Positions 10,291 through 21,833 of a DNA stretch of 64,000 bases are shown piece after piece. The position numbers were made by a program, and so were the translations under genes. The notes beneath the pieces were generated by a model, which saw nothing but the letters and a program-made list of their open reading frames with translations, searched no databases and was not told the origin of the DNA. Source of the DNA: Diploptera punctata (taxonomy: Eukaryota; Arthropoda; Insecta; Blattodea; Blaberidae); assembly GCA_030220185.1 (NCBI GenBank), contig JASPKZ010002337.1:2327501-2391500 (forward strand), written 5' to 3'. Positions within the stretch are counted from its first letter, which is position 1. Each line of letters starts with the position of its first letter.

Positions 10291-10597
10291 ATGATGATAA
10301 TTATTATGATAAAATAAGATTATTACATGAAATTTCCATAACAACTAATATCCGAACGAATAAAAATAAGTGGAATTTTGACATATAACTATTTGTTCCT
10401 TGGTGACTAAATTGCAAATAAAAATGTAAAAAAATCCTTCATAAAATTACGTAACAAAGAACACATTTCCTAGCAACTGTTATTTCAGATTATATTTTAT
10501 GGACGAAATCACGAAATGGAAGTGCATCAACGAAGAAGATATTAACAGAAGAATATGGATATATTATACAGGAATGATTTACATTAGGATAATTTAG

Positions 10598-11070
10598 TTT
10601 TAAGAAACTGTGAGATAACATCTAGTTCCGGTAAAGGCTCTGACCGCAGGGCGGGACCAGTAAATTGTCTGTGGTGATCTCGGTTTATGAAGTGGAGCCA
10701 TCTTCTTCCACAGAGGGGAGTTAAACGCACCACTGATGTTAATTTACATGTGTGGTGTGGGGATAGATGCTTATCATGGGATAGTGTTAGTTCCGAGTAT
10801 CTGGCAGCTGTCATTGGTCAGTGAGTCCCCAGGATACAGTCAGTGATCTTGTGGTTATCTCAGCGCGTTGGCGCAGCCCACTTATTGAGAGGCTCATGTA
10901 AAACAGTGACAGGCGGGCACTGCTGGGCCACAGATTGCGAAATTTCCCGGGTCTTGCCACAACAGGTCGGCCAGGAGTTTATATTCTCGCGAGTGTGAAA
11001 GTGTCCGTAAGTTAGGTTTACTACAGAATTGAGATAGGGGTTCAAGTTGTTATCTTAACAGTTTAAAACG
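10598..11070. mobile_element. MITE-like element, about 470 bp
   Basis: GTTTTAAGAAACTGTGAGAT followed by AACA at the left and the near-complement of this at 11047-11070 form imperfect inverted termini of about 27 bp. The interior is GC-richer than the surroundings and has no convincing coding frame. Confidence 0.45.
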
Positions 11071-11239
11071 AACGATTTTGGCCTAATTAATGATGGTGTT
11101 TGTTAATACACAAATTTTCCAAATTTGACGCTGATGTCGCTAAAGATAGTAAAACCAGCGACAATGACCAATCGGCGGATTGGGATACCCTTCCAATGCT
11201 AAAAGCAACGGAGTAATACGGTTTATTTCTTGATACTTG

Positions 11240-11655
11240 GTAAATATCCAGAATTAAACCGGGGGACTGGGCGCACTACTATCTTCAAGCGACTTCAAGA
11301 GAAATGTAGTACATACCAAATTACATTACTTTTATACGGTAGTGAGTCCTGGGTAACAAATAAGAGGAGTTCGAGTAGAATACAAAGAGTAGAAATTACC
11401 TTTCTAAGAAGGACCAAAGGATGCACAAAATTGGACCACATAAGAAATGAAATAAAAAGAGAATTAGAAATATATTCAATAAATGATAGAATTCAACGAC
11501 ACCGCGTCAGCTGGGAAAAACATGTTCAGAGAATGGAATAAACAAGATTGCCCAAGATAGCATATCATTATAAACCAAATGGATTAAGGGATGTAGGAAG
11601 ACCTAGGTAGAAGTGGAACAGGCGAATCGCCTAAACCTTGAAGTGAAGAAGTTGA
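11240..11655 (+). pseudogene. LINE beta C-terminal fragment
   Basis: The ORF LLLYGSESWVTNKRSSS continues with IQRVEITFLRRTKGCTKLD and HVQRME, the same region as 9950-10170 but better preserved (open for about 100 codons, 11230-11541). After a stop comes GRPR and the shared tail AACAGGCGAATCGCCTAAAC. The two copies are in the same orientation about 1.4 kb apart and probably derive from one subfamily. Confidence 0.8.
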
Positions 11656-11750
11656 TGATGAAATTAAACATAGGGTAAATTCCGTGCTATTACGTATTAC
11701 AAGAACTCTTGTCATCCTAACTTCTCTCACAAAACGTTAAACTGAAAAAA
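11655..11750 (+). mobile_element. LINE alpha internal fragment
   Basis: Decayed sequence matching the alpha region between the HKEIKH motif and the KNVKLK motif, ending in a run of about 19 A at 11742-11761. Confidence 0.6.
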
Positions 11751-11763
11751 AAAAAAAAAAAAT

Positions 11764-12236
11764 ACAGAGAGTAACTAAATTCTCATTACAGACTTGAGGG
11801 CGTGTAGTGGAGATCAAGACGATTACGTCTAGCATATGAGCAGGACATGTGGCATGAATGGGGAATGAAAGACGTGCATGGAAGCTTGTAGGAAAGCCAG
11901 AGGGAAAACGTCCAATCACTAATCCTTGGTCCTGCAACATCCGGCACAACCATAACCCACGCCAGTAGGTCTTCCTCGGATGCCACAGGGGTCTCGTAAA
12001 TCAAGGATTTCATGTGACCCTACAGGTAGTGGTCTCGCAGAATGAAGTCGGGAAAACTTTCCAGGGTCTTTGGTACAGAAAATGCGGGAGGCTTGAACGT
12101 GCGTTGTGATATTTTGCGTGTAGCAGAAAAGCGGTATATTTCCGGACATGAGTGCCTATGCTGAACGTAACCGTTTTGATCCCCACTACACGTCCTCAAT
12201 GTCTGTAATGGGAATTAGCCTAAGTTGCCCCACTCT
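11764..12236. mobile_element. MITE with about 55-bp inverted ends, carrying a LINE alpha scrap
   Basis: The left end (11764 on, with CATTACAGACTTGAGGGCGT) and the right end (about 12160-12236) are inverted copies over about 55 bp plus a diverged outer part starting CAGAG. TA flanks both ends. At 11833-11920 the interior contains a plus-strand alpha piece (ACATGTGGCATGAATGGGGA), so a LINE fragment landed in or was captured by it. Confidence 0.6.
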
Positions 12237-12240
12237 GTAT

Positions 12241-12598
12241 AAAAATGTTATTCTTCCAGTTATATTATATGGATGCTAAACATGGACTCTTGCTTTACTG
12301 GAGAGGAGGGGAAAAACGATTAAGAGTATTTGAGAATAAAGTTCTTAGGAAAAATTTTGGACCAAAGAGACATGGTCAGACAGATGAATGGAGAAGATTA
12401 TATAACAGTGAGATACATGATCTTCATGATAAACCAGATATAATAAGAACAGTTAAGTCTCATAGACTGCAATAAGCAGGACATGTGGCACGAATGGGGA
12501 ATAAAAGAGGGGAATGGAAACTCCTTGCAGGAAAACCAGTGGAAATGTGCCCAGAAGGTAGGCCAAGGATGAGATGGGAGAATAACATTAACAATTGA
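12241..12598 (+). mobile_element. LINE alpha fragment (copy 6), 3'-truncated
   Basis: ENKVLRKNFGPKRHGQTDEW and PDIIRTVKSHRLQ are readable (12245-12475). Unlike other copies it stops at the AATAACATTAACA position and lacks the common 3' end. Confidence 0.8.
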
Positions 12599-12791
12599 AC
12601 TGATCACTCATTCAGGGAAGCCCTCTATGTCCTTGTGTGGTCCACAGTTTAAAATCTCTCTCCCAACAGATCGTACCACTGTAAGGCCCAGGTAGTAGGT
12701 GACAAGTAAAACATACCTACCGTTATACCGAGATAAAGAAAAATAAGCTAAATGTGCCCTTAGTTAACAAAAAATATTGTAATAATGTCAG
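12599..12791. other. No gene seen
   Basis: Unremarkable sequence with no recognisable repeat or coding signal. Confidence 0.5.
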
Positions 12792-12989
12792 TTATGGTAA
12801 AATCAAATGTTTCTTACCTCTCCTCATACAAATCTTCTAAGTAGATCGCAATTTCGATACCATAACGGTCTCATCTTCAGTACTATTTTGGCCAATAGTA
12901 CTGAAGATGAGACCGTTATGGTATCGAAATTGCGATCTACTTAGAAGATTTGTATGAGAAGAGGTAAGAAACATTTGATTTTACCATAA
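12792..12989. repeat. Near-perfect hairpin, 94-bp arms and 10-nt loop
   Basis: The arms 12792-12885 and 12896-12989 are reverse complements with a single difference that I can see (CTCTCCTC against CTCTTCTC). The loop is TTTTGGCCAA. No coding sequence is present. If transcribed, either strand would fold into a very long duplex. Confidence 0.93.
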
Positions 12990-13185
12990 ATTAAACCTCA
13001 TAGTGATTAATTCCTGTAAAAGTTAAATGTCAGTTAATTCGAATCAGATATATTATTTTTTATTTCGACTTACTTTTTGTCCTTGTTCACAACTTCCTGT
13101 CTTTAATTATGTAGGTTATTAAATAACATCACTCAATACTTTTTTTTATAATTGCGCTTATTCAATTAATTTATGTACAATTTAT

Positions 13186-13795
13186 ATTAATGAAATGGAA
13201 ACAAAGCTGCAAAGGTATGGGCATCCCAATAGGAAACAGATTTTTGCTGACATTACAATTTGCTGATGATTAACTGGTTTTGGCGCAAGACAAATTTGAT
13301 ATGGAATTCAAGATAAAAGGGTTGAAAAACACATATGAATCATGGGGTCTCACAGTAAATTTACACAAAAAACAGAATATTAGGCAATAAATAGCATTGA
13401 AAGAGAAACTTTAATATTGGAAGAAGAAATTTAAATAAGCAAGTGAAACAAACTAAATACATTGGTGGAATCTGTTGCAATATATGGAAGTGAAGTATGG
13501 ACAGCCATTAAGTACTACAAGAATAGACTAATAACGTAATAACTCAAGAAATGGATTATTTATGCAGAAGTGCCAGAATCAAAATTAGAACATTTTAGAA
13601 ATAAAGAAATCAGAAACATAATGGAAGCAGAAGAAAACATAATTGAAAGAATTGAAGAGAAGGAATTAAAATGGTTAGGACATATTTTAAGAATGGACGA
13701 CAACAGATGGCCAAAACAACTACATCAATGGCAACCGACCAGAAATAAAAAAAGAGGGAGACTAGAGTTAATATGAAAGGGGAAAAAATGAGGAT
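13186..13795 (+). pseudogene. LINE delta reverse transcriptase fragment
   Basis: GIPIGNRFLLTLQFADD (a variant catalytic box, followed at once by a stop) and SWGLTVNLHKKQNI identify the palm. After frame changes, AEENIIERIEEKELKWLGHI and RMDDNRWPKQLHQWQPT (open 13570-13776) give the C-terminal region, ending KKRGRL. The copy is 5'-truncated with several stops. The layout resembles RTE-type LINEs of insects. A relative of the last part lies at 60410-60602. Confidence 0.8.
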
Positions 13796-13811
13796 AGTAA
13801 TGCAAGCAAGA

Positions 13812-14098
13812 GGCTATGCTTGCAGCTTTACTAGGGAATTGTAGGTGTGGTAGCTTCCCGTTGCTTTCTACACCGGTGAAGGATGATGATGATGATGATG
13901 ATGATAATGATAAGGATGGTGATGATGGCCATATGATTTCGGGGACCGTTTGGGCCTTAAAGTTTTCCTGGCATTTGTCTTACAGGTGAGGAAAAACCCC
14001 GATAAAAACCTAACCCAGAAAAACTGCCCCGACCGGGGATCGAACCAGGGCCCACTGCGTGACAAGGCAGCACGCTACCTCGAGACTACAGCGGTGGT
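13812..14098 (-). repeat. SINE-A copy, body type 1
   Basis: From the minus strand: tRNA-like head at 14098 downward (box A TAGTCTCGAGGTAGCGTGC, box B GGTTCGATCCCCGG), the conserved middle, a (CAT)n spacer, then body CTTCACCGGTGTAGAAAGC and CTAGTAAAGCTGCAAGCATA. The last about 45 bp of the body are missing. Confidence 0.85.
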
Positions 14099-14199
14099 TA
14101 TATATTAACTCGTTTATATCATTCTCCATCAAATCTTTGTGTATGTAGAGTGAGTTTTATATTTTGAAATTTTCTCCATTTGTTTCCCCTTTATATTAT

Positions 14200-15245
14200 T
14201 ACCTTACTTACTTACTTGGGACGGTTTATGGTAGAGCAGAGGAATGGAAATACAGAGATCAAACACTTCAAAACGTGAAACATTTTGAATATCTTGGTAT
14301 AGCGTTGAAAATGAACGGAAAGTGGAAGAAACATATTGATATAGCATTATTCAAAGGGAGGGGACAACTTAATAGTATTCTCAGTATTCTGGGTAGAGTG
14401 CCCGATATTCCAGTTAGTACGTTAGAAAAAATGTATGGAGCGATGGTGAGGCCAGTAATGCACTATGGTGGTGAGATTTGGGGTTTTCAAAGAACAGAAA
14501 TACTAAATAAGGTATATACGCATTTTCTAAAATATATTACAGGACTTAGTAAGGCCGTTTCTAACTGTGGAATTTTATATGAATTTGGGTCATTTCAGGA
14601 AGACATAAATTGCAAAATTCTTGTACTCAAGTACTTGTTGCGGCTAATCCAAGGTGAACAAACAATGCTCAGAGCATTTGTTACGACCACCAAATTAGGA
14701 ACGCAAATGGGAAATTCTGGGCAGACGAGGTTAAGAGAGAACTCCAAAAGATTGGGATGGGTTGGGTATGGGAAAAAAGGACTGAAAATCGCAAGAATGT
14801 GCGGAGAAAAATTATGTATGTATGTACTTAGATATAAACCGACAAAATATTTTGGCCGAATGTACGGGAAAACGATCACTATTTTTATAAAGAGACCTAA
14901 AACAAGTTTGGGGAAAAGAATCTTATATAATCAATCTATGATTTAAAGAGAGATCAGGGCTTGCTTGGTTCAGGTTAGGGGCATGGAAATTTATAAAAAA
15001 TAGCGACGATCACGATATGCGAATATGTCCAATGTGCGGGAGCTTTGAAGACGAGATAACATATACTAGGAACATGTAACGATTTAGAATATTGGAGGCA
15101 CCAGTTATTACCGGAAAGATTTCTAAATTCAAATCGTGGAAGATTGGCATGCTACGAGTTACTGGTAAACCCAGAAAATTGGATAAACCTGGGTAGATTT
15201 CTGGACAAACCGCGGAAAATAAGAACAACACTTATTCAAGAATAA
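14200..15245 (+). pseudogene. LINE gamma ORF2 C-terminal half
   Basis: The open part (about 14205-14946) reads HFEYLGIALKMNGKWKKHI, RVPDIPVSTLEKMYGAMVRP and VMHYGGEIWGF, the thumb and post-palm region of a non-LTR reverse transcriptase. After a frame change near 14950, ICPMCGSFEDE opens a C-terminal Cys-rich region, and after another near 15075 the frame continues with TCNDLEYWRHQLLPERFL to the stop at 15243. The palm and endonuclease are missing. The C-terminal zinc-knuckle-like layout separates this family from alpha and beta. It is one of the longest open LINE stretches in the window. Confidence 0.85.
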
Positions 15246-15482
15246 ATACATATGTTAGCAAATTGCAATGTCATTAATTCTTAATAATGATACATAACTA
15301 AGTTAATGTATAATGTAATTGTATTGATATCTAATTGTAATATTATTGTGTTTTCTTTTTTTTTGTTTTTAAACATCAACTTATTGTAACGGACTGTCAA
15401 CAGCACGTACGGCTTACGGCCCGTGCGATCCATATTTGTAAATAACATTGTATGTATCTTACTTTTAGTTTATTAAAGTCCT
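15246..15482 (+). mobile_element. LINE gamma 3' UTR
   Basis: Non-coding sequence between the gamma stop codon and the (TGTA)n tail, with CAGCACGTACGGCTTACGGC followed by CCGTGCG, which can form a small stem. Confidence 0.6.
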
Positions 15483-15540
15483 TATGTATGTATGTATGTA
15501 TGTATGTATGTATGTATGTATGTATGTATGTATGTATGTC
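15483..15540 (+). repeat. (TGTA)n microsatellite
   Basis: An uninterrupted TGTA run that directly follows the gamma 3' UTR and probably grew from its tail. TCCTTA occurs on both sides of it. Confidence 0.95.
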
Positions 15541-15542
15541 CT

Positions 15543-16003
15543 TACTTACTCACTGGCACTATCGAACCCGTAAGTTCATGGCCGCGCGGACATAAGCTCT
15601 CCATACATCCCTATTCTGAGCTAATGCTTTCCAATCATTCCCTGTATAATCTACTTCCCTCAAATCATAGTTAATGTTATTCTCCCACCTCATTCTTGGT
15701 CTACCAACTGGGCGTTTTCCCTCTGGCTTTCCTACAAGAAGCTTCCATGCAAGTCTTTCATTCCCCATACGTCGTGCAACATGTCTACGAGACTTAACTG
15801 TTCTTATTATACCTGGCTTCCTATAAAGACCATGTAGTTCATTGTTATGTAGTCTTCTCCATTCACCTGTCTGTTCATCTCTCTTTGGTCCAAAAATTTT
15901 CCTAAGTACTTTATTCTCAAATACTTGTAATCTCCTTTCCTCCCTTAAAGTAAGAGTCCATGTTTCGCACCCATATAATATAACTGGTAGAATAATAGTT
16001 TTA
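15543..16003 (-). mobile_element. LINE alpha 3' fragment (copy 7)
   Basis: Well preserved from the common 3' end (15543) upstream to ILPVILYGCETWTLT. It is open for 69 codons at 15559-15768 (MGNERLAWKLLVGKPEGK and onward). One small deletion removes the GHVARM region near 15775. Confidence 0.9.
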
Positions 16004-16063
16004 TACTATTATATTATTACCTATTGTATTTAAATGCTTTTCCACTTTGGTATTAAACCATTG

Positions 16064-16104
<41 letters not shown>

Positions 16105-16500
16105 TATATCATATTCTTTTACATTAATTTTTTGTTTGTGAGAGTGCATTTTATATTTTGAAACTTTCTCCTAAATTTGTATTACTTTATATTATTTCCG
16201 AATGTCTTTTATTACCTTCTTCAGTCTGGTATTAATCTATTCTATATTGTTTTATTTTATTTCCGTTTATATCATTTTTAAATTGTTTTATGTGTCAGAA
16301 TTAATTTTATGTCTAGAAACTGTCACCTAAATGTATATGTTTTGTTTTCGCTCTCCCTTTAACTAAAACTTTGTAATGTATATATTCTATAGGTATTATT
16401 TCTGTAACTGAACTGCACCCGAGCACGAGCACATGCTCGTTCGGGTGTCAATACTGTTTACAACATTTATTTGTGAATAAAATTGATTCTCATTCTTACA
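16004..16500. repeat. (TA)n and 3'-UTR-like repeat with hairpin
   Basis: A (TA)n run lies at about 16069-16100. The stretch 16105-16210 resembles 14100-14200 (both contain TTTTATATTTTGAAA), so it is a repeat. At 16418-16450 CACCCGAGCACGAGCA pairs with TGCTCGTTCGGGTG in a stem-loop, followed by AATAAAATTGATTCTC. No coding signal. Confidence 0.5.
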
Positions 16501-16582
16501 TAATCAACTACATTACGAAATCTTTAAATTTAAATAAAACGCACCTTATAAATATGAATATTTTAACTAAAACTAATGAACT

Positions 16583-16905
16583 AAGTAACTCATTGGCACT
16601 ATCGAACCCGTAGGTCCATGGCCGCGCGGACATAAGCTGTTCACACATCCCTATCCTGAGCTAATGTTTTCCAATCATCCCCTGTATAATCTACTTCTCT
16701 CAAATCATGGTTAATGTTATACTCCCATTTCATTCTTGGTCTACCAACCGGGCGTTTTCCCTCTGGTTTTCCTATAAGAAGCTTCCATGCACATATTTTA
16801 CCCCCCTTTCGTGCCACATGCCCTGCCCACCGCGGTCTACGAGAATTAACTGTTATTATACCTGGCTTCTTGTAAAGACCACATAGCTCAGTTATGTAGT
16901 CATGA
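16583..16905 (-). mobile_element. LINE alpha 3' fragment (copy 8)
   Basis: Diverged alpha copy with the shared 3' end at 16583. Motifs such as KRPVGRPRMKWE can be read but frames are broken. Confidence 0.85.
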
Positions 16906-17302
16906 CATTTTCAACAAATTTTAATAAATTTCAATCCACAGAATCGCAGAACGAAAGAATAATACTATTTTTAACTTATAATTTTGAAATATAGAGGGCA
17001 AGTGCCCATTTCTTGCCCTTACCTACCAGCAGCCATCTTCAAAGACATATCTTCAAGTCTTAACATTGTCTCAACTATAATACGAAAGTATCTTATGCCA
17101 GAAGACAATTGATATAAATATAGACCAGTGGGAATCAGCCATTACTTCATTCAGCTTGTTTTCAAATTACCGTACTTCTAACCTACCCACGTGCTTCACT
17201 GACGTCAAAATGTAACAAGCTTACAAGACAGACATCACATCAAATGTTAATTTTATTATGTTGTCAAAATTAAGAGTTAACTCTTTCTTTTTCTTAGTCA
17301 AC
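16906..17302. other. No gene seen
   Basis: Ordinary AT-rich sequence. No domain, repeat or RNA gene recognised. Confidence 0.5.
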
Positions 17303-17982
17303 ACACGCACACGCTATTGAGTAACACTAAGAAATTGGGGCTGGAAGTAAACATCAATAAAACTAAATATATGGTCACACATAGAAATACATTATATAAT
17401 AGAAAAGGACAGTTAATGACAAATGAAAGAAATTTTGAAGAAGTGGCTGAATTCAAATACCTAGGAACAGTAACTGCAAATAAGAATGAGGCGCACAAAG
17501 AAATTAAACATAGCCTCTATTCTGAAAATGCGTGCTATTATGCATTTCAGGGACTCTTGTCGTCCCAACTTCTCTCAAAAAACGTTAAACTGAATATATA
17601 TATTCTACCAGTTATATTGTATGGATGCGAAACATGGACTCTTACTTCAAGGGAGAAAAGGCGATTACGAGTACTTGAGAATAAAGTTCTTAAGAACATT
17701 TTTGGACCAAAGAGAGATGAGCAAACAGGCGAATGGAAAATATTTCTAACAGTGAACTAGGCCTACATGATATCTATGGGAAACTGAAATGGGAGGACAT
17801 GTGTCACAAATGGGAAATGAAAGAGGGGCATGGAAACTCTAGGAAAACCATGGGACAAAGACATTAATTATGATTTGAGGGAAGTAGGGGATGACTGGGA
17901 AATATCAGCACAGGATAGAGATGTATGAAGAGCTTATGTCCATGAGCCTATAGGTTAGATAGTACCAGTGAGTGAGTTAGTA
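17303..17982 (+). mobile_element. LINE alpha 3' fragment (copy 9)
   Basis: Open for 147 codons from 17317, with NTKKLGLEVNINKTKYMVTH, EVAEFKYLGTVTANKNE and ILPVILYGCETWTLTSR. After the stop at 17758 the C-terminal part is shortened by deletions and ends in TACCAGTGAGTGAGTTAG. This copy gives the cleanest reading of the middle of the family. Confidence 0.9.
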
Positions 17983-18035
17983 GTTAGTTCTTCTTAGTTT
18001 AACTTCTCCCTTTTAGGTACTTTCACGTGTTCCAT

Positions 18036-18052
18036 GTCATATATATATATAT

Positions 18053-18084
<32 letters not shown>

Positions 18085-18090
18085 TTACTG
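18036..18090 (+). repeat. (TA)n and (TTTA)n microsatellite
   Basis: A TA run followed by about nine TTTA units. Confidence 0.9.
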
Positions 18091-18238
18091 TAGATTGCCA
18101 TATATTCTAGATACAACTATAAATAATATAGCAATAAATTGCTTTCATTTTGATTAAATTATTTAATTAATAGTGGAATAATAAGACATGTACACATTTT
18201 CTGTGACCGAGAGAACAGTAAGGGTCTTTGGGACATGC

Positions 18239-18274
<36 letters not shown>

Positions 18275-18275
18275 C

Positions 18276-19517
18276 TAGCTGGCCCGGCGAACGTCGTATC
18301 GCCTTTAAATATTTTTACGTTAATTTTTCCGATGTTTTAATAGTTATCTGTTATTCGGGGCAAACAAATCAAACAAATCCAACAAATCAAAGATCATAAA
18401 AGTCGGTCCAGCCGTTCTTGAGTTATAAATAGTGTAACTAATCCGACTTTGTTTTATTTATTTATATAAATTACGTGTCACGTTGTTTGTCCGCGATGGA
18501 ATCCTAAACTACTGAACCGATTTTAATAAAATTTTGCACACTGTGTGCTGTTTGATCCAACTTGAGACCTACGGTTGTTTATAACTAAATTTATAGTCGC
18601 ATTATTTTTATTGCAAATTATTTGTTTATTATTTAACAAAGAGTTATAATTATCTGTGAGTTCCATGCGATTCTAACAGATGACGGGGTAAGGTAATTGG
18701 TTTATTATGTAACCAGGTGGCTGTGTTTTTTGTTGCAACCGCGAATTTCAATTGAATTACAAATATTGATTATTTCATAATTTAAGTGTGTTCAGTGTTT
18801 ATTTTATTTTCAATATATTGATAATAATATTAATTCCGTGTGTAAGTATTAGTTTTAAATAAACTGGCTGAAAGACAGCAACTTAATTTAAATTTAACTG
18901 GACCGAGAAGGGACATTGAACAATATGGCGAATCAGTTCTAGAGACCATGAATGATAAGATATCAGTGAATTTCCGCAAATTGGTATAGGCCTATGTGAC
19001 ATAAATCTTACATTTAAGAAGAATGTCAATTTAAAAACATATGAAGATCCTAAGGAACGGAATAACAGAACTGTAAGTAAGTCTGTTAGTTATAATAATA
19101 TGCATAATATTACAGAAACAATCTCCATGCCTCAATTAAATAAAAAAAAGAGATGACTGTAATATATCACAAGATGATACTATACAGAGACCTCTTGATG
19201 ATGATGGGAATCCAAACTGCCAACAAGTTCGTAGAAAAAAACGAAAGTATAATGAAATCAGCAAGCCTCCTCAAAATATTCCATCAATAAATGTATATAA
19301 TCCTTATGATACACTAATGGATGATACTGAGAATGCAGACAACATAAATTCATCTCAATCAACAAAACCACCACCCATATTTATACCGGGTGTAGTTAAC
19401 GTACCAGAACTAAAAAATTGTGTAAAACAAAAACTTTCTTATTTAGATTTCTCACTTAGTTTACTACAACATAATTTAACGTATACCTTAGCCACAGCAA
19501 CGCGTGGCCGGGACTTC

Positions 19518-19578
<61 letters not shown>

Positions 19579-19743
19579 AAGTCGGATTAGTTACACTATT
19601 TATAACTCAACGGCTGGACCGATTTTTATGATCTTTGATTTGTTGGATTTGTTTCCGCCCCGAATAGCACATAATTATTAAAACATCGGAAAAATTTACG
19701 TAAAAATATTTAAAGGCGATACCACGTTCGGCGGGCCAGCTAG
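18276..19743. mobile_element. Composite with about 170-bp inverted ends terminating in CTAG
   Basis: The segment begins CTAGCTGGCCCGGCGAACGT and ends with the inverse (GGCGGGCCAGCTAG). The inverted ends span about 18276-18462 and 19574-19743, and both outer sides abut (TA)n. Each end has a potential GGCGA/TCGCC stem just inside CTAG, as in Helitron 3' ends. Between them lies a gag-like ORF1 remnant and a (TA)n block at 19515-19573. Confidence 0.65.
19022..19520 (+). pseudogene. Gag-like ORF1 of a jockey-type LINE
   Basis: A lysine-rich, low-complexity N-terminal stretch (EDPKERNNRTVSKSV, then RRKKRKYNEIS after a frame change near 19155) leads to STKPPPIFIPGVVNVPELKN (about residues 19-38 of the last open frame, 19317 on). 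The PPPIFIPGVVNV pattern is the start of the PRE_C2HC domain found in ORF1 nucleic-acid-binding proteins of jockey-group elements, which coat element RNA. The domain is cut short after QKLSYL, where AGCAACGCGTGGCCGGG and (TA)n take over; the zinc knuckles are gone. The same sequence recurs inverted at 19752-20892. Assignment rests on this one motif plus composition. Confidence 0.55.
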
Positions 19744-19751
19744 TATATATA

Positions 19752-20892
19752 TTTAGAAGTCCCGGCCACGCGTTGCTGTGGCTAAGGTATACGTTAAATT
19801 ATGTTTTAGTAAACTAAGTGAGAAATCTAAATCAGAAAGTTTTCGTTTTACACATTTTTTTTTAGTTCTGGTACATTAACTACACCAGGTATAAATATGG
19901 GTGGTGGTTTATGTGGAAGTGGTTTTGTTGATTGAGATGAATTTATGTTGTCTGCATTCTCAGTATCATCCATAAGTGTATCATAAGGATTATATACATT
20001 TATTGATGGAATTTTTGAGGAGGCTTGCGTGATTCGGTGTTGTGTTACTTTCGTTTTCTTCTACGAACTTGTTGACGAGTTTTGGATTCTCATCATCAAT
20101 CAAGAGATGTCTGCTGTAGTTCGTAAGTGATCATCTGGTTTTTCATTGAATTGAGGCATGGAGATTGTCGCTTTATTTCTGTAATATTAGGGCATATTAT
20201 TATAACTAACACACTTACTTACAGTTCTGTTATTCCGTTCCTTAGGACCTTCGTATGTATCTGTTAAATTGACATTCTTCTTAAATGTAAGGGATTGATG
20301 TCACCATAAGGTCTATATCAATTTGCGGGAAAAGAATTCGACAGATTGAGTCTCTTATCATTCATGGTCTGTCTAGAACAACTGATTCGCCGTATTGTTC
20401 AATGTCCCTTGTCGGTCCAGTTAAATTTAGAATTAAGTTGCTGCCTTTCAGCCAGATTACTTGAAAACTTGAATACATAGCATCGGCTGGAATGTAATAG
20501 TTTTATCAGAGTATATTGAAAAATGAATAGAGCAACAACGAACACACTTAAATTATTAAATAATCAATATTTGTATTTCAATTGAAATTCGCGGTTTGCA
20601 ACAAAAAAGCACAGCCACCCCGGTTAAATAAGTTAAAGCCAATTACCTTACCACCCGTCATACTGTTTAGAATGTTATGGAAACTAGCAGGATAGGTTAG
20701 GGAACTCTTTGTTAATAATAAACAACAAAGAATTTGCCAGATAGAAGAAAATGCGACTATAGAAATTTAGTTAATAAAGCACCGTAGGTAGGGTCCTCAA
20801 GTGTGGATCCAACAGCACACAGTGTGCAAAATTTTATTAAGAATCGGTTCAGTATGAGTTAGGATTCCATCGCGAAAAGGCAACCTGGACAA
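19752..20892 (-). mobile_element. Inverted second copy of the ORF1-bearing segment
   Basis: Near-identical reverse complement of about 18478-19520, including the ORF1 motifs (frames broken by indels near 20030-20110). It starts AGAAGTCCCGGCCACGCGTT. Some stretches have extra or missing bases relative to the left arm, so the two have diverged since duplication. Confidence 0.8.
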
Positions 20893-21833
20893 GTAATTTT
20901 TGTTATATATGTATAAAGAAAAGATAAGAAAATAATAATTGATATATATATAGTATAATATATATTAATATATAGACTTAGGCGCAGAAGTAATATATTA
21001 TTCAAACAAGGGTAGGGATGATAAATGACATGAGAGACAGAGTATTGCCACAACAGTTAACATTTACAAAGTAGACAATGATATGAGGGTAGCAGAACAA
21101 GACCTTAAAAGTTCATTTTGTAGAGGTGCATGTGAGTAATGATTGAAAGATCTTCAAGATAACTTTTATGTTTAAACCCTAACTTATAGAAGATAATGTG
21201 TTGGTCCATAGGCACTCATTTCTAAGTAGGCTATTATAAGTACGCCTCTTAATTGTAAATTCAAATTGTAATAGATGTGAATTGAATGTGTCAAATGCAA
21301 TATAGTCATCACTCGAAAAAATAAATTCTAAGTGTTTGTACTGGTAATTGAGATTAATTCGATTAAAACATTAGATATATAGGCCTATCCTCTTTTTTTA
21401 CACTGATTAATTACATTAAATTTGTATAAACTCTATTATAGGAAATATTACTATGATGTATAATTTAAGATAAATTATTCACCTCACCTCATTATCCTGC
21501 CTTTGTAATTGGATCTAATTTCACGCGTATGCAGTGGAGAAATGACAGAAAATCGGGGTCCTAATATTAATAAGTGATCGAAAACCGATCCAATTAGAAG
21601 AGCGGTATGTGTATGATGGGTTGAGGGGAGAGAGAGTTTTCGTGCAATCGTTTGAGTTAATTTATTACTTTTGTTTATTATATGTATTTAATGAAGAGAT
21701 AGCAAAAAAGGGTCAGTAATGGAAGATAAAACCCCCTAGGAATATTAAACTCTACACTAGTGTTGTAAAACAGTCATTTAACAGAACAAAACAAACTGCA
21801 AATGTTATTTATAACTCCATAGCTAGAAGAGTG
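20893..21833. other. No gene seen
   Basis: (TA)-rich at 20940-20975, otherwise plain AT-rich sequence without recognisable repeats or coding signal. Confidence 0.5.

Noticed and set aside
15492..15674. Frame starting MYVCMYVCMYVC
   Set aside because: Translation of the (TGTA)n microsatellite and antisense LINE alpha.
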